A stretch of 64,000 nt of DNA from Mariniblastus fucicola (GCF_008087665.1 NZ_CP042912.1:1736001-1800000), one strand, 5' to 3'; shown: positions 53,112 to 63,120, counted from the first letter of the stretch. Translations and numbers: made by a program. Notes: generated by a model from the sequence alone, not told the origin.

Positions 53112-55112
53112 ATGAATCGTTTCATTCCATATCTGTTGGCTTTTGGCGCTTTGCTGCCGTCGTCGATCGTCTGCGCGGATGACAAAACGGATGTCGGCGA
53201 TGTCCCGGCTGTCGAGTTAGTCAGCATTCGAGGGGCTCAGAACATCGTCATTGAGCAGCAGCCAGAGCACGAATTGACGGTGCTGTGTTTTCTGGGAACC
53301 GAGTGCCCGCTGGCAAAGCTCTACGCTGGCAGGCTGGAGAAATTTTCAAAGCAGTTCGACAAAGTTCGCTTTGTTGGCATCAGCAGCAATGTGCAAGACT
53401 CGGTCGACGAGGTCCAGCAGTACATCGATCGGTCCGGCATTTCGTTTGAGTTCGCCAAGGACTACGACAACCGATTCGCAGACCAGCTGAAAGTGACACG
53501 GACTCCGGAAGTCGTCGTTTTCGATTCGCAGCGGAAGATTGTTTACCGCGGACGAATCGATGATCAGTACTTGCCTGGCGTTTCACGGTCTTCTGCGGAT
53601 CGTCAGGATTTGAAGATTGCGATCGAAAATGCGCTGGCGGGAAAAGCCATCGAAGTCGCCGAGACGGAGCCTGCAGGCTGTTTGCTGGGGCGAAAGCGCG
53701 AGTCGGCGGCGGAGGCAACGGTGACGTTTGCGAATCAGGTTTCCCGGGTGTTGCAAAGAAACTGTGTCGAATGCCATCGTGCGGGAGAGATCGGGCCGTT
53801 TTCTTTGGAGACGTACGAGGAAGCGATTGGTTGGGCTGACATGATGTTGGAAGTCATCGAGGAGCAGCGGATGCCTCCGTGGCACGCCGACGAATCAGTT
53901 GGGAAGTTTGCCAACGCCAGGAATATGAGCGTTGCTGACAAACAGTTGCTTCGCGAATGGGTCGATCAGGGGACGCCGATGGGCGACGCCGCGTTGCTGC
54001 CACAACAAATTGAATACGTTTCGGGGTGGCGATTGCCGCGGGAACCGGATCGCGTCGTTGAAATGAGCAAACAGCCTTACAAAATTCCAGCCGACGAGAC
54101 CGTTGAGTATCAGTACTTCGTCGTCGATCCGAACTTCACCAAGGACCGCTGGGTTTCGGCCGCGGAAGTCGTGCCAGGCAATCGCTCGGTCGTGCACCAC
54201 TCGATTGTTTTCATTCGTCCGCCCGACGGAGAGCGGGCTCGTGGAGTTGGCTGGCTGGCGGCTTACGTGCCTGGACAAACGCCGCTTTCATGGAAGTCCA
54301 ATCGAGCCCGGTTTGTGCCCAAGGGTTCGCGTCTGGTTTTTCAAATGCACTACACGCCCAACGGAACGCCGCAAACGGATGTCACCAAAGTGGGGCTCGT
54401 GTTTGCCGATGAGTCCGCGATCGAACATGAGCTGATGACGGTGATGGCACTCGATCAGGAGTTCGAAATACCGCCTTTTGCCGCGTCGCATGAGGTGGCT
54501 CTCAGTCGCGGACGATTGCCGCGCGATGGCACGCTGCTTTCGGTCTCGCCGCACATGCACTATCGCGGCAAGTCCTTCGTTTCGTCGGTGACGCTGAAAG
54601 ATAAAACGGACCAGCCGATTCTCAGTGTGCCACGCTACGATTTCAACTGGCAGCATCGCTACGAACTGGCGGAACCGATTGAGCTAAGCGAAGTTCGCCG
54701 TTTGCAGGCGACGGTTGAGTTCGATAACTCAAAGGAGAACCCGTTCAATCCCGATCCGTCTAAACTGGTTTCCTGGGGAGACCAAACCTGGGAAGAGATG
54801 GCGGTTGCGTTCTACGACATTGCAGTCCCGCACCAGCCCAATGATGCCGCGGTCAAGAATTCGGAGAGCCAGAATCTACAGGCAGAGCCTACGATTCAAG
54901 CTCGCCAACTGACCGAAGATCAATTGGCGAGAGTTGACGAAATCGAACGCAAATATTTCGAACGTTTCGACAAAGACAACGATGGGTTCATTGTTCGTGG
55001 CGAACTTCCCCGTGCCGTGCGAACCTGGGGATTCAACGCCTACGACAAAAACGGAGACGGAAAGCTGACTCGTGATGAAGTCCGTGAGCAGGCGAGAATC
55101 CGCGTGAAGTAA
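53112..55112 (+). CDS. Redoxin / cytochrome c / copper-monooxygenase-like / EF-hand fusion
   Basis: 666 residues from the ATG at 53112. Signal peptide; then a thioredoxin-like redoxin domain (about 30-170; TVLCFLGTECPLAKLY); a c-type heme motif CVECH at 218-222; a region with the histidine pattern of PHM/DBM type-II copper monooxygenases (SVVHHSIVF, LVFQMHYTP, SPHMHYRGKSF, FNWQHRYEL); and two C-terminal EF-hands (DKDNDGFIVRGE, DKNGDGKLTRDE). It should bind heme, copper and calcium in the periplasm. Substrate unknown. Confidence 0.9.
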   Translation: MNRFIPYLLAFGALLPSSIVCADDKTDVGDVPAVELVSIRGAQNIVIEQQPEHELTVLCFLGTECPLAKLYAGRLEKFSKQFDKVRFVGISSNVQDSVDEVQQYIDRSGISFEFAKDYDNRFADQLKVTRTPEVVVFDSQRKIVYRGRIDDQYLPGVSRSSADRQDLKIAIENALAGKAIEVAETEPAGCLLGRKRESAAEATVTFANQVSRVLQRNCVECHRAGEIGPFSLETYEEAIGWADMMLEVIEEQRMPPWHADESVGKFANARNMSVADKQLLREWVDQGTPMGDAALLPQQIEYVSGWRLPREPDRVVEMSKQPYKIPADETVEYQYFVVDPNFTKDRWVSAAEVVPGNRSVVHHSIVFIRPPDGERARGVGWLAAYVPGQTPLSWKSNRARFVPKGSRLVFQMHYTPNGTPQTDVTKVGLVFADESAIEHELMTVMALDQEFEIPPFAASHEVALSRGRLPRDGTLLSVSPHMHYRGKSFVSSVTLKDKTDQPILSVPRYDFNWQHRYELAEPIELSEVRRLQATVEFDNSKENPFNPDPSKLVSWGDQTWEEMAVAFYDIAVPHQPNDAAVKNSESQNLQAEPTIQARQLTEDQLARVDEIERKYFERFDKDNDGFIVRGELPRAVRTWGFNAYDKNGDGKLTRDEVREQARIRVK

Positions 55113-55195
55113 ACTTGCTCGTGCCGATAGTCATTCGACAATCGACACGAAAGAACTTTGCTTCTGTTTGGACGCGAAACTTGGCCAGTCGAATT

Positions 55196-56041
55196 TTAGC
55201 TCTGTGAAACGGCCGAGACACCTGCATTCATCTGCGACATGGTTCCTGCAATTCCTCGCGCGGAACACACGGGTGACTTTTGTTGCTCGACCGGCAGCTT
55301 GATCGTAAAGTTCGTGCCCTTGCCGATCGCACTTTCGACGCGAATCTTTCCGCCGTGGGCTTCGATGATATTCTTGCAAGCCGCCAGGCCAAGTCCTGTT
55401 CCGCCCTTGCCCGACTCATCGGGACCTTCCTTCGTCGAATAGTAAGGCTCGAAGATCTTTCGCATCGTCTCGTCCGTCATGCCGGTACCAAAATCGCGAA
55501 CCGAGAGGTGAACCGATTTCGAAACTTCGTCGTTTTTCAGTTTGATCAGCAAACGTCCGCCATCGGGCATCGCTTGCCGAGCGTTGATCAGCAGGTTGAG
55601 AAGAACTTGCTGGACCTGGTTGCCGATCGCGGAAACTTCAGCAACGTTTTCGCCAAGGTCCATCTCGACAGAGATACGATACTTTTGCAGTTCACGTTCC
55701 AGCAGCACCATCGTTTCGTCAATGATTCGCTTGAGATCCGTCTGCTCAAAATGTTCGCTTCGATTGCGAGCCATTCCAAGGACCGAGTTGGTGATTTTCA
55801 CAGCGCGATTGCTCGCCTGATTGATTTTGTCGAAGGCCTTGTCGCGGGTTTCCTTGTCGTCGTAACGCATGCCCATCTTGGCGTAGTTCATGATGGTCAT
55901 CAGAACATTGTTGAACTCGTGAGTCGTCGTGCTGACGAGTTCACCAAGAGCCGTCATTTTCTGACAGCGTTCCAGCTGCTTGCGTAGCGAAGCATTTTCT
56001 TCACGAAGTTGACTGATTTCGGATTGCTGGCAGTGGTTCAC
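55196..56041 (-). CDS. Sensor-less histidine kinase
   Basis: 281 residues from a GTG at 56041. A short N-terminal coiled coil (ISQLREENASLRKQLERCQK) leads to the HisKA domain, H-box STTTHEFNNVLMT (His41), then HATPase_c: N-box LLNLLINARQAM, G1 VRDFGTGM, F-box IFEPYYSTK, G2 GKGGTGLGLA. No TM or PAS domain, so cytoplasmic, probably reading a partner protein. No response regulator lies beside it. The last ~30 residues are Ser/Ala-rich. Confidence 0.92.
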   Translation of the reverse strand: MNHCQQSEISQLREENASLRKQLERCQKMTALGELVSTTTHEFNNVLMTIMNYAKMGMRYDDKETRDKAFDKINQASNRAVKITNSVLGMARNRSEHFEQTDLKRIIDETMVLLERELQKYRISVEMDLGENVAEVSAIGNQVQQVLLNLLINARQAMPDGGRLLIKLKNDEVSKSVHLSVRDFGTGMTDETMRKIFEPYYSTKEGPDESGKGGTGLGLAACKNIIEAHGGKIRVESAIGKGTNFTIKLPVEQQKSPVCSARGIAGTMSQMNAGVSAVSQS

Positions 56042-56231
56042 GATGGAGTTTTTCCGTGGTTAATGGCGGTAGGCAACCAAAAGCGGGATTTGGACTGCAC
56101 TTCAGTAGTCAGGCACTTTTCTCTAGTATCGGCCCGCTTTGGCCAGAGTTTGAAGAATTACGCGGCAGCAAACAATGGCTTCCTGTGCATCCCATTTTGA
56201 CTTTCAGGCCGTCATAGTCCGAGGACCTGCC

Positions 56232-56501
56232 ATGACCAACCAATCCGAAAAATCGAGGCCCGGAACCCTTTATCAGGTCGAATCCTGGCTGGAAGTCGCC
56301 CAGCAACTGGGCTATCGAGTCCGATACGATCATTTCGGTGGTACCGGTGGCGGAGTTTGCGAGTACGGAGGCCAGAAATGGATTTTCATGGATGTGTCGC
56401 TCTCCGCGTACGAGCAGCTGGAAATGCTGGAGGAAATCATTCCCCGGGATTCGCTTTATGCATCACTGAACGCGAATTCGATCGGTAAACGAGCCGCCTG
56501 A
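56232..56501 (+). CDS. Small conserved hypothetical protein
   Basis: 89 residues from the ATG at 56232; an upstream frame to 56175 has no support. Core YRVRYDHFGGTGGGVCEYGG followed by QKWIFMDVSLSAYEQLEMLE. I recall similar ~90-residue unknown proteins in planctomycetes. No signal or TM. Function unknown. Confidence 0.7.
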   Translation: MTNQSEKSRPGTLYQVESWLEVAQQLGYRVRYDHFGGTGGGVCEYGGQKWIFMDVSLSAYEQLEMLEEIIPRDSLYASLNANSIGKRAA

Positions 56502-56570
56502 GTCTGTGCGAAGCAGCACGATTCGCGAAATGCCGCGGCAATAGCTAACAGCCGTCAAACTTGCCGCGCT

Positions 56571-58448
56571 TCACGCAACGTTAACTTGCGGCGACTTCTT
56601 CCAACGGCGAAGCGATAGATAGCTCGCTGCAATCAAAATTACGACGCCAACAACTATCCCGGCGGGATGACTCTTGAGCACCACACCGTTGCTTAGTCGT
56701 GACATCACGGTCAGGAAAGTGATCAGCAGCAATCCCGAGACCGACGTCCACGCGATCAGATAGCGAATCAGAAAAAGCCAGTTGCGAAGTTTGCGTCGTC
56801 TCAGACTGGCAGCAATCATGGTTCCGTAAACAATCGGGCCGGCGAAGACCAGGACCACGAGTAACGCGACTCCCAAGGAAAACGAAAAACTGGCATAACG
56901 GTCGGCCTTAAATCGCTTCGCCACAACGCTGGCTCGTTCCGATTCGGGGATGTGGTCCAGTCCGCCAAACAGTTCGTTGGCTTTCTCCTTCGCCTCGGCA
57001 GGCGTGCTTTCGTCGCCCGGCCAGACTGCTTCGACTACGGTTTCGAGACTCGAGTTCGAATAGTTGTTGACACCCTGAATCACGATAAGCCAGCCAACCA
57101 GCACGTAAAAGATCAGAGAAAGGATGGCTGAAATTCGAATACCAGCGGTGATCGAGCGTGTGAACGTTGGCGGATTCGAAATGGTCGCGTTCAGCAGTCC
57201 AATCGATGGCCAGATGATCAGAAAAAGCAGCATCGAGAACAAAAACGAGAGGAACTTCGGCACCGAAACTCGGTACAACCACGGGCGATCCGTATCCGGA
57301 AACTGGTCGTAGATTTCTCCGACACTGTTTGAGAAAAAACTGATCGCAATCGGAGAACAAACCAACACACCGAAGACGACAGCGAAAATTCCGTAAGCCA
57401 GACTCTGGTTTTTCTTCATCCAGCTCGCGATACGGGATTGAAACGACGGAGCCCGGACGCTGATGGCGTCGCCGGTCAGCCAGGATTGCAAGTCGTCGGC
57501 CATCGCCTGGGCTGACGAGTACCGTTCGTCGGGTTCGCGAGCCATCGCCTTGAGACAAATCAGCTCAAGGTCGCGATCGACATCCGGATTAACTTTCTGT
57601 GGAGGCTCCGGCGGTCCGTCGATGACTTGCATCACCACATTGACCGTCGTTTCGCCCCGATAGGCGGGCTGCCCCACCAGCAACTCATAGAGGATCGCAC
57701 CCAACGAGTACACATCTGCCGCGGTGGTGACCGATTTTCCGGCGGCCTGTTCGGGAGGCATGTAGGCGGGCGTTCCCAGCACGGCACCGGTGTGAGTCAG
57801 GTCACTGCCTCCGGTCGTGCTTTTGGCCAAGCCCAGATCCGTGACGTAGGGTTGCCCTTCCTTGTCCAGCAAAATGTTGGCCGGTTTCAGATCGCGATGC
57901 AGCACGCCGCGTTGATGAGCATGATGGACTCCTTCGGCAACCGCGATCATCAGTTGGGCTGCGGATTTCGGGTCCTTCGCGAAAGACGTCGCTCGTTCTG
58001 CCAATGATCCGCCGTCGACGTACTTCATCGCAAAGAATGCTCGGCCGTCGTGGTCGCCGATTTCGTAGATCGGGACGATGGCCGGATGGTCCAGTCGTGC
58101 CGCTGATTCGGCTTTGATACGGAAACGCTGGCGTTCTTCTTCGGAAGAAAACTGGCCGCCGAGGATCATTTTGACGGCGGAGACACGATTCAGATTGCGA
58201 TGGTTGGCTTTGTAGACGACGCCCATGCCGCCGCGTGCGATCTCTTCGATTAACTCATAGTCGCCGATTCGTTTCGCGTTCGGCGCATCGTATTGATGCT
58301 GACCGGGAACGATCGTCGCGTCGTCGGTGTGGTTGGGCGTCGGAGGAAGCGTGGCTTGCTCGTCGTCACGGCATCGCAAACAGATTTCCTGATCAAGTTC
58401 AGCAGGCTGCTGCGCACAACGTTTACATTTGATTTGGTCTCGGCCCAT
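56571..58448 (-). CDS. Ser/Thr protein kinase with zinc ribbon and TM tail
   Basis: 625 residues from the ATG at 58448. N-terminal zinc ribbon (CKRCAQQPAELDQEICLRC), then a kinase domain about residues 63-330: GGMGVVYKA, VLHRDLKPANILLD, DLG in place of DFG (YVTDLGLAKS), and PPE in YMPPEQAAG. The C-terminal ~270 residues hold about six TM helices. A standard planctomycete PknB-like arrangement; DLG is common there. Expected to sit in the inner membrane with the kinase in the cytoplasm. Confidence 0.93.
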   Translation of the reverse strand: MGRDQIKCKRCAQQPAELDQEICLRCRDDEQATLPPTPNHTDDATIVPGQHQYDAPNAKRIGDYELIEEIARGGMGVVYKANHRNLNRVSAVKMILGGQFSSEEERQRFRIKAESAARLDHPAIVPIYEIGDHDGRAFFAMKYVDGGSLAERATSFAKDPKSAAQLMIAVAEGVHHAHQRGVLHRDLKPANILLDKEGQPYVTDLGLAKSTTGGSDLTHTGAVLGTPAYMPPEQAAGKSVTTAADVYSLGAILYELLVGQPAYRGETTVNVVMQVIDGPPEPPQKVNPDVDRDLELICLKAMAREPDERYSSAQAMADDLQSWLTGDAISVRAPSFQSRIASWMKKNQSLAYGIFAVVFGVLVCSPIAISFFSNSVGEIYDQFPDTDRPWLYRVSVPKFLSFLFSMLLFLIIWPSIGLLNATISNPPTFTRSITAGIRISAILSLIFYVLVGWLIVIQGVNNYSNSSLETVVEAVWPGDESTPAEAKEKANELFGGLDHIPESERASVVAKRFKADRYASFSFSLGVALLVVLVFAGPIVYGTMIAASLRRRKLRNWLFLIRYLIAWTSVSGLLLITFLTVMSRLSNGVVLKSHPAGIVVGVVILIAASYLSLRRWKKSPQVNVA

Positions 58449-58472
58449 GTCTCCATCATAGCCGACGGAAGC

Positions 58473-58892
58473 TTACTTCCAGCCGCGACCAAGATGCTTT
58501 GCCAGAAAAGAAGCCTTGGCTTTTTCCGCCGCGGTTCCGTGAATCGAGGGACGGGCTTTGCGTGCGATCGCGAGACGTCCGCGACGTTCAAGCTCAGCAT
58601 CAACTTCTGAGCCAACGATCAGCGATGCGGAGATCGAAACGCCCGGCCCGGCAACTGAGCGGCTGCTACTGCGCTGGTTTGGACGGCGTGTTGCGAACTC
58701 TGATCCCCGACCGATGCCGCCGATGTACATCGTGCCACCATCGGGAACGCTGACGACGGTGTTGATGCTGAAGTTGCTGACCGTCGGCAGTTGCACCGTT
58801 GTGTTAACAGACGGTCGCTGAGCCTGAGCCACCGAGGCGACGCAAAACAGAAAGATCAACAGGATGGTCGAAGTGTAAACGAATCGAAGCAT
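58473..58892 (-). CDS. Secreted protein with a secretin-like strand motif
   Basis: 139 residues from the ATG at 58892. Signal peptide near VAQAQ. TVQLPTVSNFSINTVVSVPD followed by GGTMYIGGIGRG resembles the short conserved stretch of type II/III secretins, but the protein is far too short to be one. The second half (LERRGRLAIARKARPSIHGT) is basic and probably flexible. Function unknown; planctomycetes have several such mini-proteins. Confidence 0.68.
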   Translation of the reverse strand: MLRFVYTSTILLIFLFCVASVAQAQRPSVNTTVQLPTVSNFSINTVVSVPDGGTMYIGGIGRGSEFATRRPNQRSSSRSVAGPGVSISASLIVGSEVDAELERRGRLAIARKARPSIHGTAAEKAKASFLAKHLGRGWK

Positions 58893-59201
58893 TGTCGTCC
58901 TTTATTCTGATGCTGTTGAGCCACAGAGCAAACCGAGCTCACATAGGAAATGCTGCTTGCACGTCCTCTGTGCTCTCTGTGACCTCTGTGGCTTTTATAT
59001 CAGGCCCGTCGAACTCATTCATCAGCAAGCAATCCGAGCCGGTTGTCGAGCCGAATTTCAGTCCTGCGTCTGTCGCTTTTATTCAGCCACAGAGCACACC
59101 GAGCTCACAGAGGAAATGCAATGTCAGGAGTTCATTTCTGACTGCACGTCCTCCGTGCTCTCTGTGACCTCAGTGGCTCAACAATCACACGCCCGTCGAA
59201 C
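58893..59201. repeat. Gap with two copies of 'ccacagag...ctctgtggc' repeat
   Basis: Copies at about 58917-59000 and 59083-59178. Each has 'gccacagagca(a/c)accgagctcaca' and, on the far side, 'cctc(t/c)gtgctctctgtgacct', so the ends pair into a hairpin. No ORF of interest. Lies between the lysA 3' end and the secretin-like gene. Confidence 0.85.
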
Positions 59202-60467
59202 TCACGACGGAATCGACTCACCAGCAATAATATCGTCCGGCGTTTGACGCTTGCGAATCAAATGAGCCTCGCCACCGTCGATCAAAACTTCCGCCGCCAT
59301 CGGCTTGCTGTTGTAGTTGGAACTCATCACGTAGCCGTACGCGCCAGCACACTCGATCACCAGCAAATCGCCAACGCTGGCTTTCGGAAGTTCGCGTGAG
59401 CACACGAATCCGCCCTCTTCCTGAGTAAAAATGTCTCCGGATTCGCACAGTGGACCGCCGACGATCACATCCTGCGTCTCCTCCGTCGACTCATTCGCGA
59501 ACGCAACCGACATCGGATGGTACGAACCGTACAGAATTGGCCTGGCCAAATTGTTGAAGCCCGCATCGACCAGGTAAAACAAGTTCTCGCCCATCGTCTT
59601 GATCGCGCGGATCTCACTGATCAAGTAACCGCACTCGGCGACCAGGAATCGCCCCGGCTCGATCTCCAGCGAAACATCGTGACCGAATTCGGATTCCAGT
59701 TCCTTCCGCGTCGCGTCCCAAAGCTGAAAATAGCGATCGATATCCAACGGCTGATCGGAATCTTTGTACGGCGTCGGCAAACCACCGCCGGCGCTGATCG
59801 TGTGAATCGAATCGCCGACCGCGAGAGCTGTTTGCTTCATCGCGTCGCAGACCTGGGAAAGGTGCTCGAAGTCCGTGCCTGAACCAATATGCATGTGCAG
59901 ACCCGCGACGATCAAACCGTGCTCTTTTGCCAGGTCCACGCACTGGTCAAGCTGATCGTGCCAAATCCCGTGCTTCGACGACTGACCACCGGTGTTGGTT
60001 TTGTTGCTGTGACCGTGACCAAATCCCGGATTGATCCGCAACGTGATCTCGCGGCCCGGAGCAAGTTTCCCAAGCTGCACGATCATGTCTGGCGAACCAC
60101 AATTGACAGGGATGTTGTCATGAACAACCAGGTCCAATGCCTCCCGATCAAAGATGTCAGCCGTGTAAACGATTTGGTGCGGGGTCGCATTCAAGGCATA
60201 TCCGGCAGCCTTCGCCCTGTGGACTTCTCCCGAACTCACCGCGTCAACTACGACTCCGTTTTCACGCATCAAGTTCAACACGGCAATGTTCGAGTTCGCT
60301 TTCTGGGCGAAGCGAATTACGTCGAACTGTTTCAGCTGCTCAATCCGTTGTCGAATCGTTTCGGCATCGTAAACGTAAGTCGGCGTTCCAAATTTTTTGG
60401 CCAGGTCGAAAACGTTGTGGCCTGAGATTTCGGTGCGAGTGATTGAAAACTGTTGCTGTACCGTCAT
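59202..60467 (-). CDS. lysA: Diaminopimelate decarboxylase
   Basis: 421 residues from the ATG at 60467. PLP enzyme making lysine from meso-DAP. PLP lysine in RFAQKANSN (Lys56), HIGSGTDFEHLSQ, GGGLPTPY, EPGRFLVAECGYL and the CESGDIF segment with the catalytic Cys. Length matches the family. Faces the following membrane protein gene divergently. Lysine here feeds both protein synthesis and, in organisms with wall, peptidoglycan pathways. Confidence 0.96.
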   Translation of the reverse strand: MTVQQQFSITRTEISGHNVFDLAKKFGTPTYVYDAETIRQRIEQLKQFDVIRFAQKANSNIAVLNLMRENGVVVDAVSSGEVHRAKAAGYALNATPHQIVYTADIFDREALDLVVHDNIPVNCGSPDMIVQLGKLAPGREITLRINPGFGHGHSNKTNTGGQSSKHGIWHDQLDQCVDLAKEHGLIVAGLHMHIGSGTDFEHLSQVCDAMKQTALAVGDSIHTISAGGGLPTPYKDSDQPLDIDRYFQLWDATRKELESEFGHDVSLEIEPGRFLVAECGYLISEIRAIKTMGENLFYLVDAGFNNLARPILYGSYHPMSVAFANESTEETQDVIVGGPLCESGDIFTQEEGGFVCSRELPKASVGDLLVIECAGAYGYVMSSNYNSKPMAAEVLIDGGEAHLIRKRQTPDDIIAGESIPS

Positions 60468-60605
60468 GAATCGTCTGATCTAAAAGTGTTTGAATTTCAA
60501 GTGTCCGATGATACCGGGCTCAATACGTCCTTGGCAACGCTTGGAAACGCGAATGAAAGCCGTTTTGCCGATTATCTCGGTGGAGGACCGTGATAGAATT
60601 TGGCC

Positions 60606-61202
60606 ATGACGGAGATCCAACAAAATCCCTACGCTCCCGGAGTCATCTCGCAGAACAGCGGAGCTCAATCTGACGCCGAAGTGATTCGTTCCATGCATTT
60701 GGCTCATGAATATTCGATCAAGTCGACTGCGTTGGTGTTTGTCGTCGTCGGCGCGATCATGGCTATCGTTGGCGCGAATTTTGTCCACGAAAGCATCTTT
60801 CAAGTGATCGGATTGCGCAACAGTGCGCGTACTTTGTATGGCGCACCTGCTACGTGGGCCGTTTGGTATTTCGTGTTCGGTCTGTTTTTGGTTTTTGTCG
60901 GCGTCGCCCAGTGCGTCGTCGCGTACGGAATCAGGAATCTTAAACCATGGTCGAAAAATCCAAGCATCGTTCTGGCAACTTTGGGCTTGCTCGTTTTTCC
61001 CATTGGCACCTTTATCAATATCGTCATTCTGTTTCAGCTGTTTGCCTCCAAGACCAAAATGGTATTTTCCGAACACTACCAGGAAGTCATCCAACAGACG
61101 CCGCACATGAAACATCAAACTTCGGCCGCCACCTGGGCTGTACTCGTTGCCTTTTTGGTGTTCGTTTTCTGGGGCATCACGATGACGGTGCTTTCATCAT
61201 GA
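60606..61202 (+). CDS. Four-TM hypothetical membrane protein
   Basis: 198 residues from the ATG at 60606 (MTEIQQNPYAPGV). Four TM helices: STALVFVVVGAIMAIVGANF, VWYFVFGLFLVFVGVAQCVV, IVLATLGLLVFPIGTFINIV and AVLVAFLVFVFWGITMTVL. The N-terminal NPYAP motif is typical of small planctomycete membrane proteins. Its TGA overlaps the folC start (ATGA), so the two are co-transcribed. Confidence 0.82.
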   Translation: MTEIQQNPYAPGVISQNSGAQSDAEVIRSMHLAHEYSIKSTALVFVVVGAIMAIVGANFVHESIFQVIGLRNSARTLYGAPATWAVWYFVFGLFLVFVGVAQCVVAYGIRNLKPWSKNPSIVLATLGLLVFPIGTFINIVILFQLFASKTKMVFSEHYQEVIQQTPHMKHQTSAATWAVLVAFLVFVFWGITMTVLSS

Positions 61203-62587
61203 ACGATTCCACAAGCACAAGACTCGCGCGACAACTCTCCGAGCTGTATCAACGCGTCAATTACGAACGTCAAAGCACGGCCGGTCCTCGCAGTTTCAAA
61301 CTGCAGACGATGCACGACTTGATGCATCGGCTCGGCCACCCGCACCAATTCGCTCCTGTGATTCACGTGGCGGGCACGAAAGGCAAAGGCTCGGTTTCGA
61401 AAATGACTGGCGAGATTTTGCGCCATGCTGGTTTGAGAACAGGCATCTACAGCTCGCCGCACCTCGAACGAATCAACCAGCGGATCGCGGTCGACGACCA
61501 GTTGATCTCCGACGATCAGCTTTCTGATGTGCTTGATCAAATCCAGCCAGCCATCGAATCGCTCGACGAAGAATTCGCGGCTCGCAATGAACGCGGTTTA
61601 ACCTTCTTCGAAATCATCACCGCAGCGGGCTTTCAACACTTCGCAAACTCGAAAGTCGATGCCGTCGTGCTGGAAGTCGGGCTTGGCGGACGGCTTGATT
61701 CCACCAACGTCTGCCAGCCAGCGGTCAGCGTCATCACCAACATCAGCCTCGACCATACCAAGCAGCTTGGTGACACGATTGCAAAAATCGCGACAGAGAA
61801 AGCCGGCATCATCAAACCCGGCGTGCCTGTGGTCAGTGGAGCACTTCATCCGGAAGCCATGGAAGTCATCGCCGATGTCGCGGCCGATCGTGGTGCTCAT
61901 CTTTTTCAGCTCGATCGCGACATGCGAACTGTTCGGGAAAGTCACAGGACGTTCCGTTGCGAAGGAAGCACACGCGAGCCGTTCGAGGTGACTGAGCTTG
62001 AGTGCAAAATGCCGGGCGATCACCAGCGAGCCAACGCGGCGCTAGCGATTACGGCTTGCAAAATCCTGGTCGACCAGGGCTGGGAAATTTCAGACGATCA
62101 AATTCGCAGCGGGATTGCTTCGGCCATGCTTCCCGGTCGGACCGAGATTCTTTCGCGCGAGCCATTTGTGATGATGGACATGGCTCACAATGGAGCTTCG
62201 GCAGACGCATTGATACAAACCTTGATCGCCGAAGTCAGCCCCGAGTCACGCAAACGTTTTTTGGTTGCGACGACACGAGACAAGGACACGGCCGAGATCA
62301 TTGAGCCGCTGGTCGCGACGGCGGATGAGCTTATTCTGACTCGGTACCAGGAAAATCCTCGCGGCAAACCGATTGTTGAACTTTCGGCAGCGGTCGAAGA
62401 GTCGATCTCGCGTCGCAGGGATCTTGGACAACGGTTTCCTGACGTACAAATCTGCGAAACTCCCCGACTTGCCTGGCAATATTTGCTGGATTCGCTCGAA
62501 CAGAAAGATGCGATTTGCGTTGCCGGATCTGCATTTCTGGTGGCTGAATTGCGGCCAGATGTGATGGCCTGGTTGGCGCAGAAATAG
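61199..62587 (+). CDS. folC: Folylpolyglutamate synthase/dihydrofolate synthase
   Basis: 462 residues from the ATG at 61199, whose first bases overlap the upstream TGA. P-loop HVAGTKGKGSVSKM (59-65), SSPHLERINQRI, VVLEVGLGGRLDSTN, ISLDHTKQLGDTIAKIA and MMDMAHNGASADAL are the FolC/Mur-ligase landmarks. Adds glutamate to folates using ATP. Size is typical. A repeat-derived hairpin pair follows the stop. Confidence 0.95.
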   Translation: MNDSTSTRLARQLSELYQRVNYERQSTAGPRSFKLQTMHDLMHRLGHPHQFAPVIHVAGTKGKGSVSKMTGEILRHAGLRTGIYSSPHLERINQRIAVDDQLISDDQLSDVLDQIQPAIESLDEEFAARNERGLTFFEIITAAGFQHFANSKVDAVVLEVGLGGRLDSTNVCQPAVSVITNISLDHTKQLGDTIAKIATEKAGIIKPGVPVVSGALHPEAMEVIADVAADRGAHLFQLDRDMRTVRESHRTFRCEGSTREPFEVTELECKMPGDHQRANAALAITACKILVDQGWEISDDQIRSGIASAMLPGRTEILSREPFVMMDMAHNGASADALIQTLIAEVSPESRKRFLVATTRDKDTAEIIEPLVATADELILTRYQENPRGKPIVELSAAVEESISRRRDLGQRFPDVQICETPRLAWQYLLDSLEQKDAICVAGSAFLVAELRPDVMAWLAQK

Positions 62588-62596
62588 CAAAAGTAG

Positions 62597-62653
62597 GTCA
62601 GGCTGTCCCAGACTGACACCAATAAAACAACCTACACGGTGGAGACCACCGTG
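62597..62653. repeat. Two small palindromes after folC
   Basis: 'gtcag gctgtcccaga ctgac' (62597-62617), a common planctomycete REP type, and a perfect 8-bp stem cacggtgg / ccaccgtg with a 3-base loop (62635-62653). Neither has a T-run. Confidence 0.75.
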
Positions 62654-62709
62654 CCACGTATGAAACCACCGTTCGCACATACACCACCCTCTCCCGCCCC
62701 TGAAAAATC

Positions 62710-63120
62710 ATGAACAGAAAAACCATCGAAGCCGGAATCCTCCTGATGTTCGCGTTGGCCATCGTCGGCCTGCTCGGATCGCTGTTCGTGCTCCCGTCCG
62801 AAGAAGCCCGACAACTGATCTGGCCGTGCTTGCTCGGCGCCGTGATGGGGCTGGCAACTTTCGCCGGATTCCTCGCGTGGGGACGTGTCGCCAAAGATCC
62901 AAACGCTCCTACCGTGGTCGCGTCGCTTCCGGACGAAATGAGCGCCAGTGCGCTGGTCGTCCAGCTGGAAGCTCATGGAATTAAAGCTCGCGCCGTCGGT
63001 GGATTCACTTCCGGCTTTCAAACCGAGATCGCAAGTGACGTTCGCGTCGTGGTGGCAGCGTCGGACTACAAGGCTGCTGTGCAAGTTATCAACAATTCTC
63101 CGGAGCCAAAGCTTGAGTAG
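62710..63120 (+). CDS. Two-TM protein with DUF2007 domain
   Basis: 136 residues from the ATG at 62710. TM helices AGILLMFALAIVGLLGSLFV and PCLLGAVMGLATFAGFLAWG, then a DUF2007-type fold (SASALVVQLEAHGIKARAVG, IASDVRVVVAASDYKAAVQV). Its role is unknown; a second DUF2007 gene lies at 23600-24037. The stop overlaps the next gene's TTG start by 8 bases. Confidence 0.8.
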   Translation: MNRKTIEAGILLMFALAIVGLLGSLFVLPSEEARQLIWPCLLGAVMGLATFAGFLAWGRVAKDPNAPTVVASLPDEMSASALVVQLEAHGIKARAVGGFTSGFQTEIASDVRVVVAASDYKAAVQVINNSPEPKLE

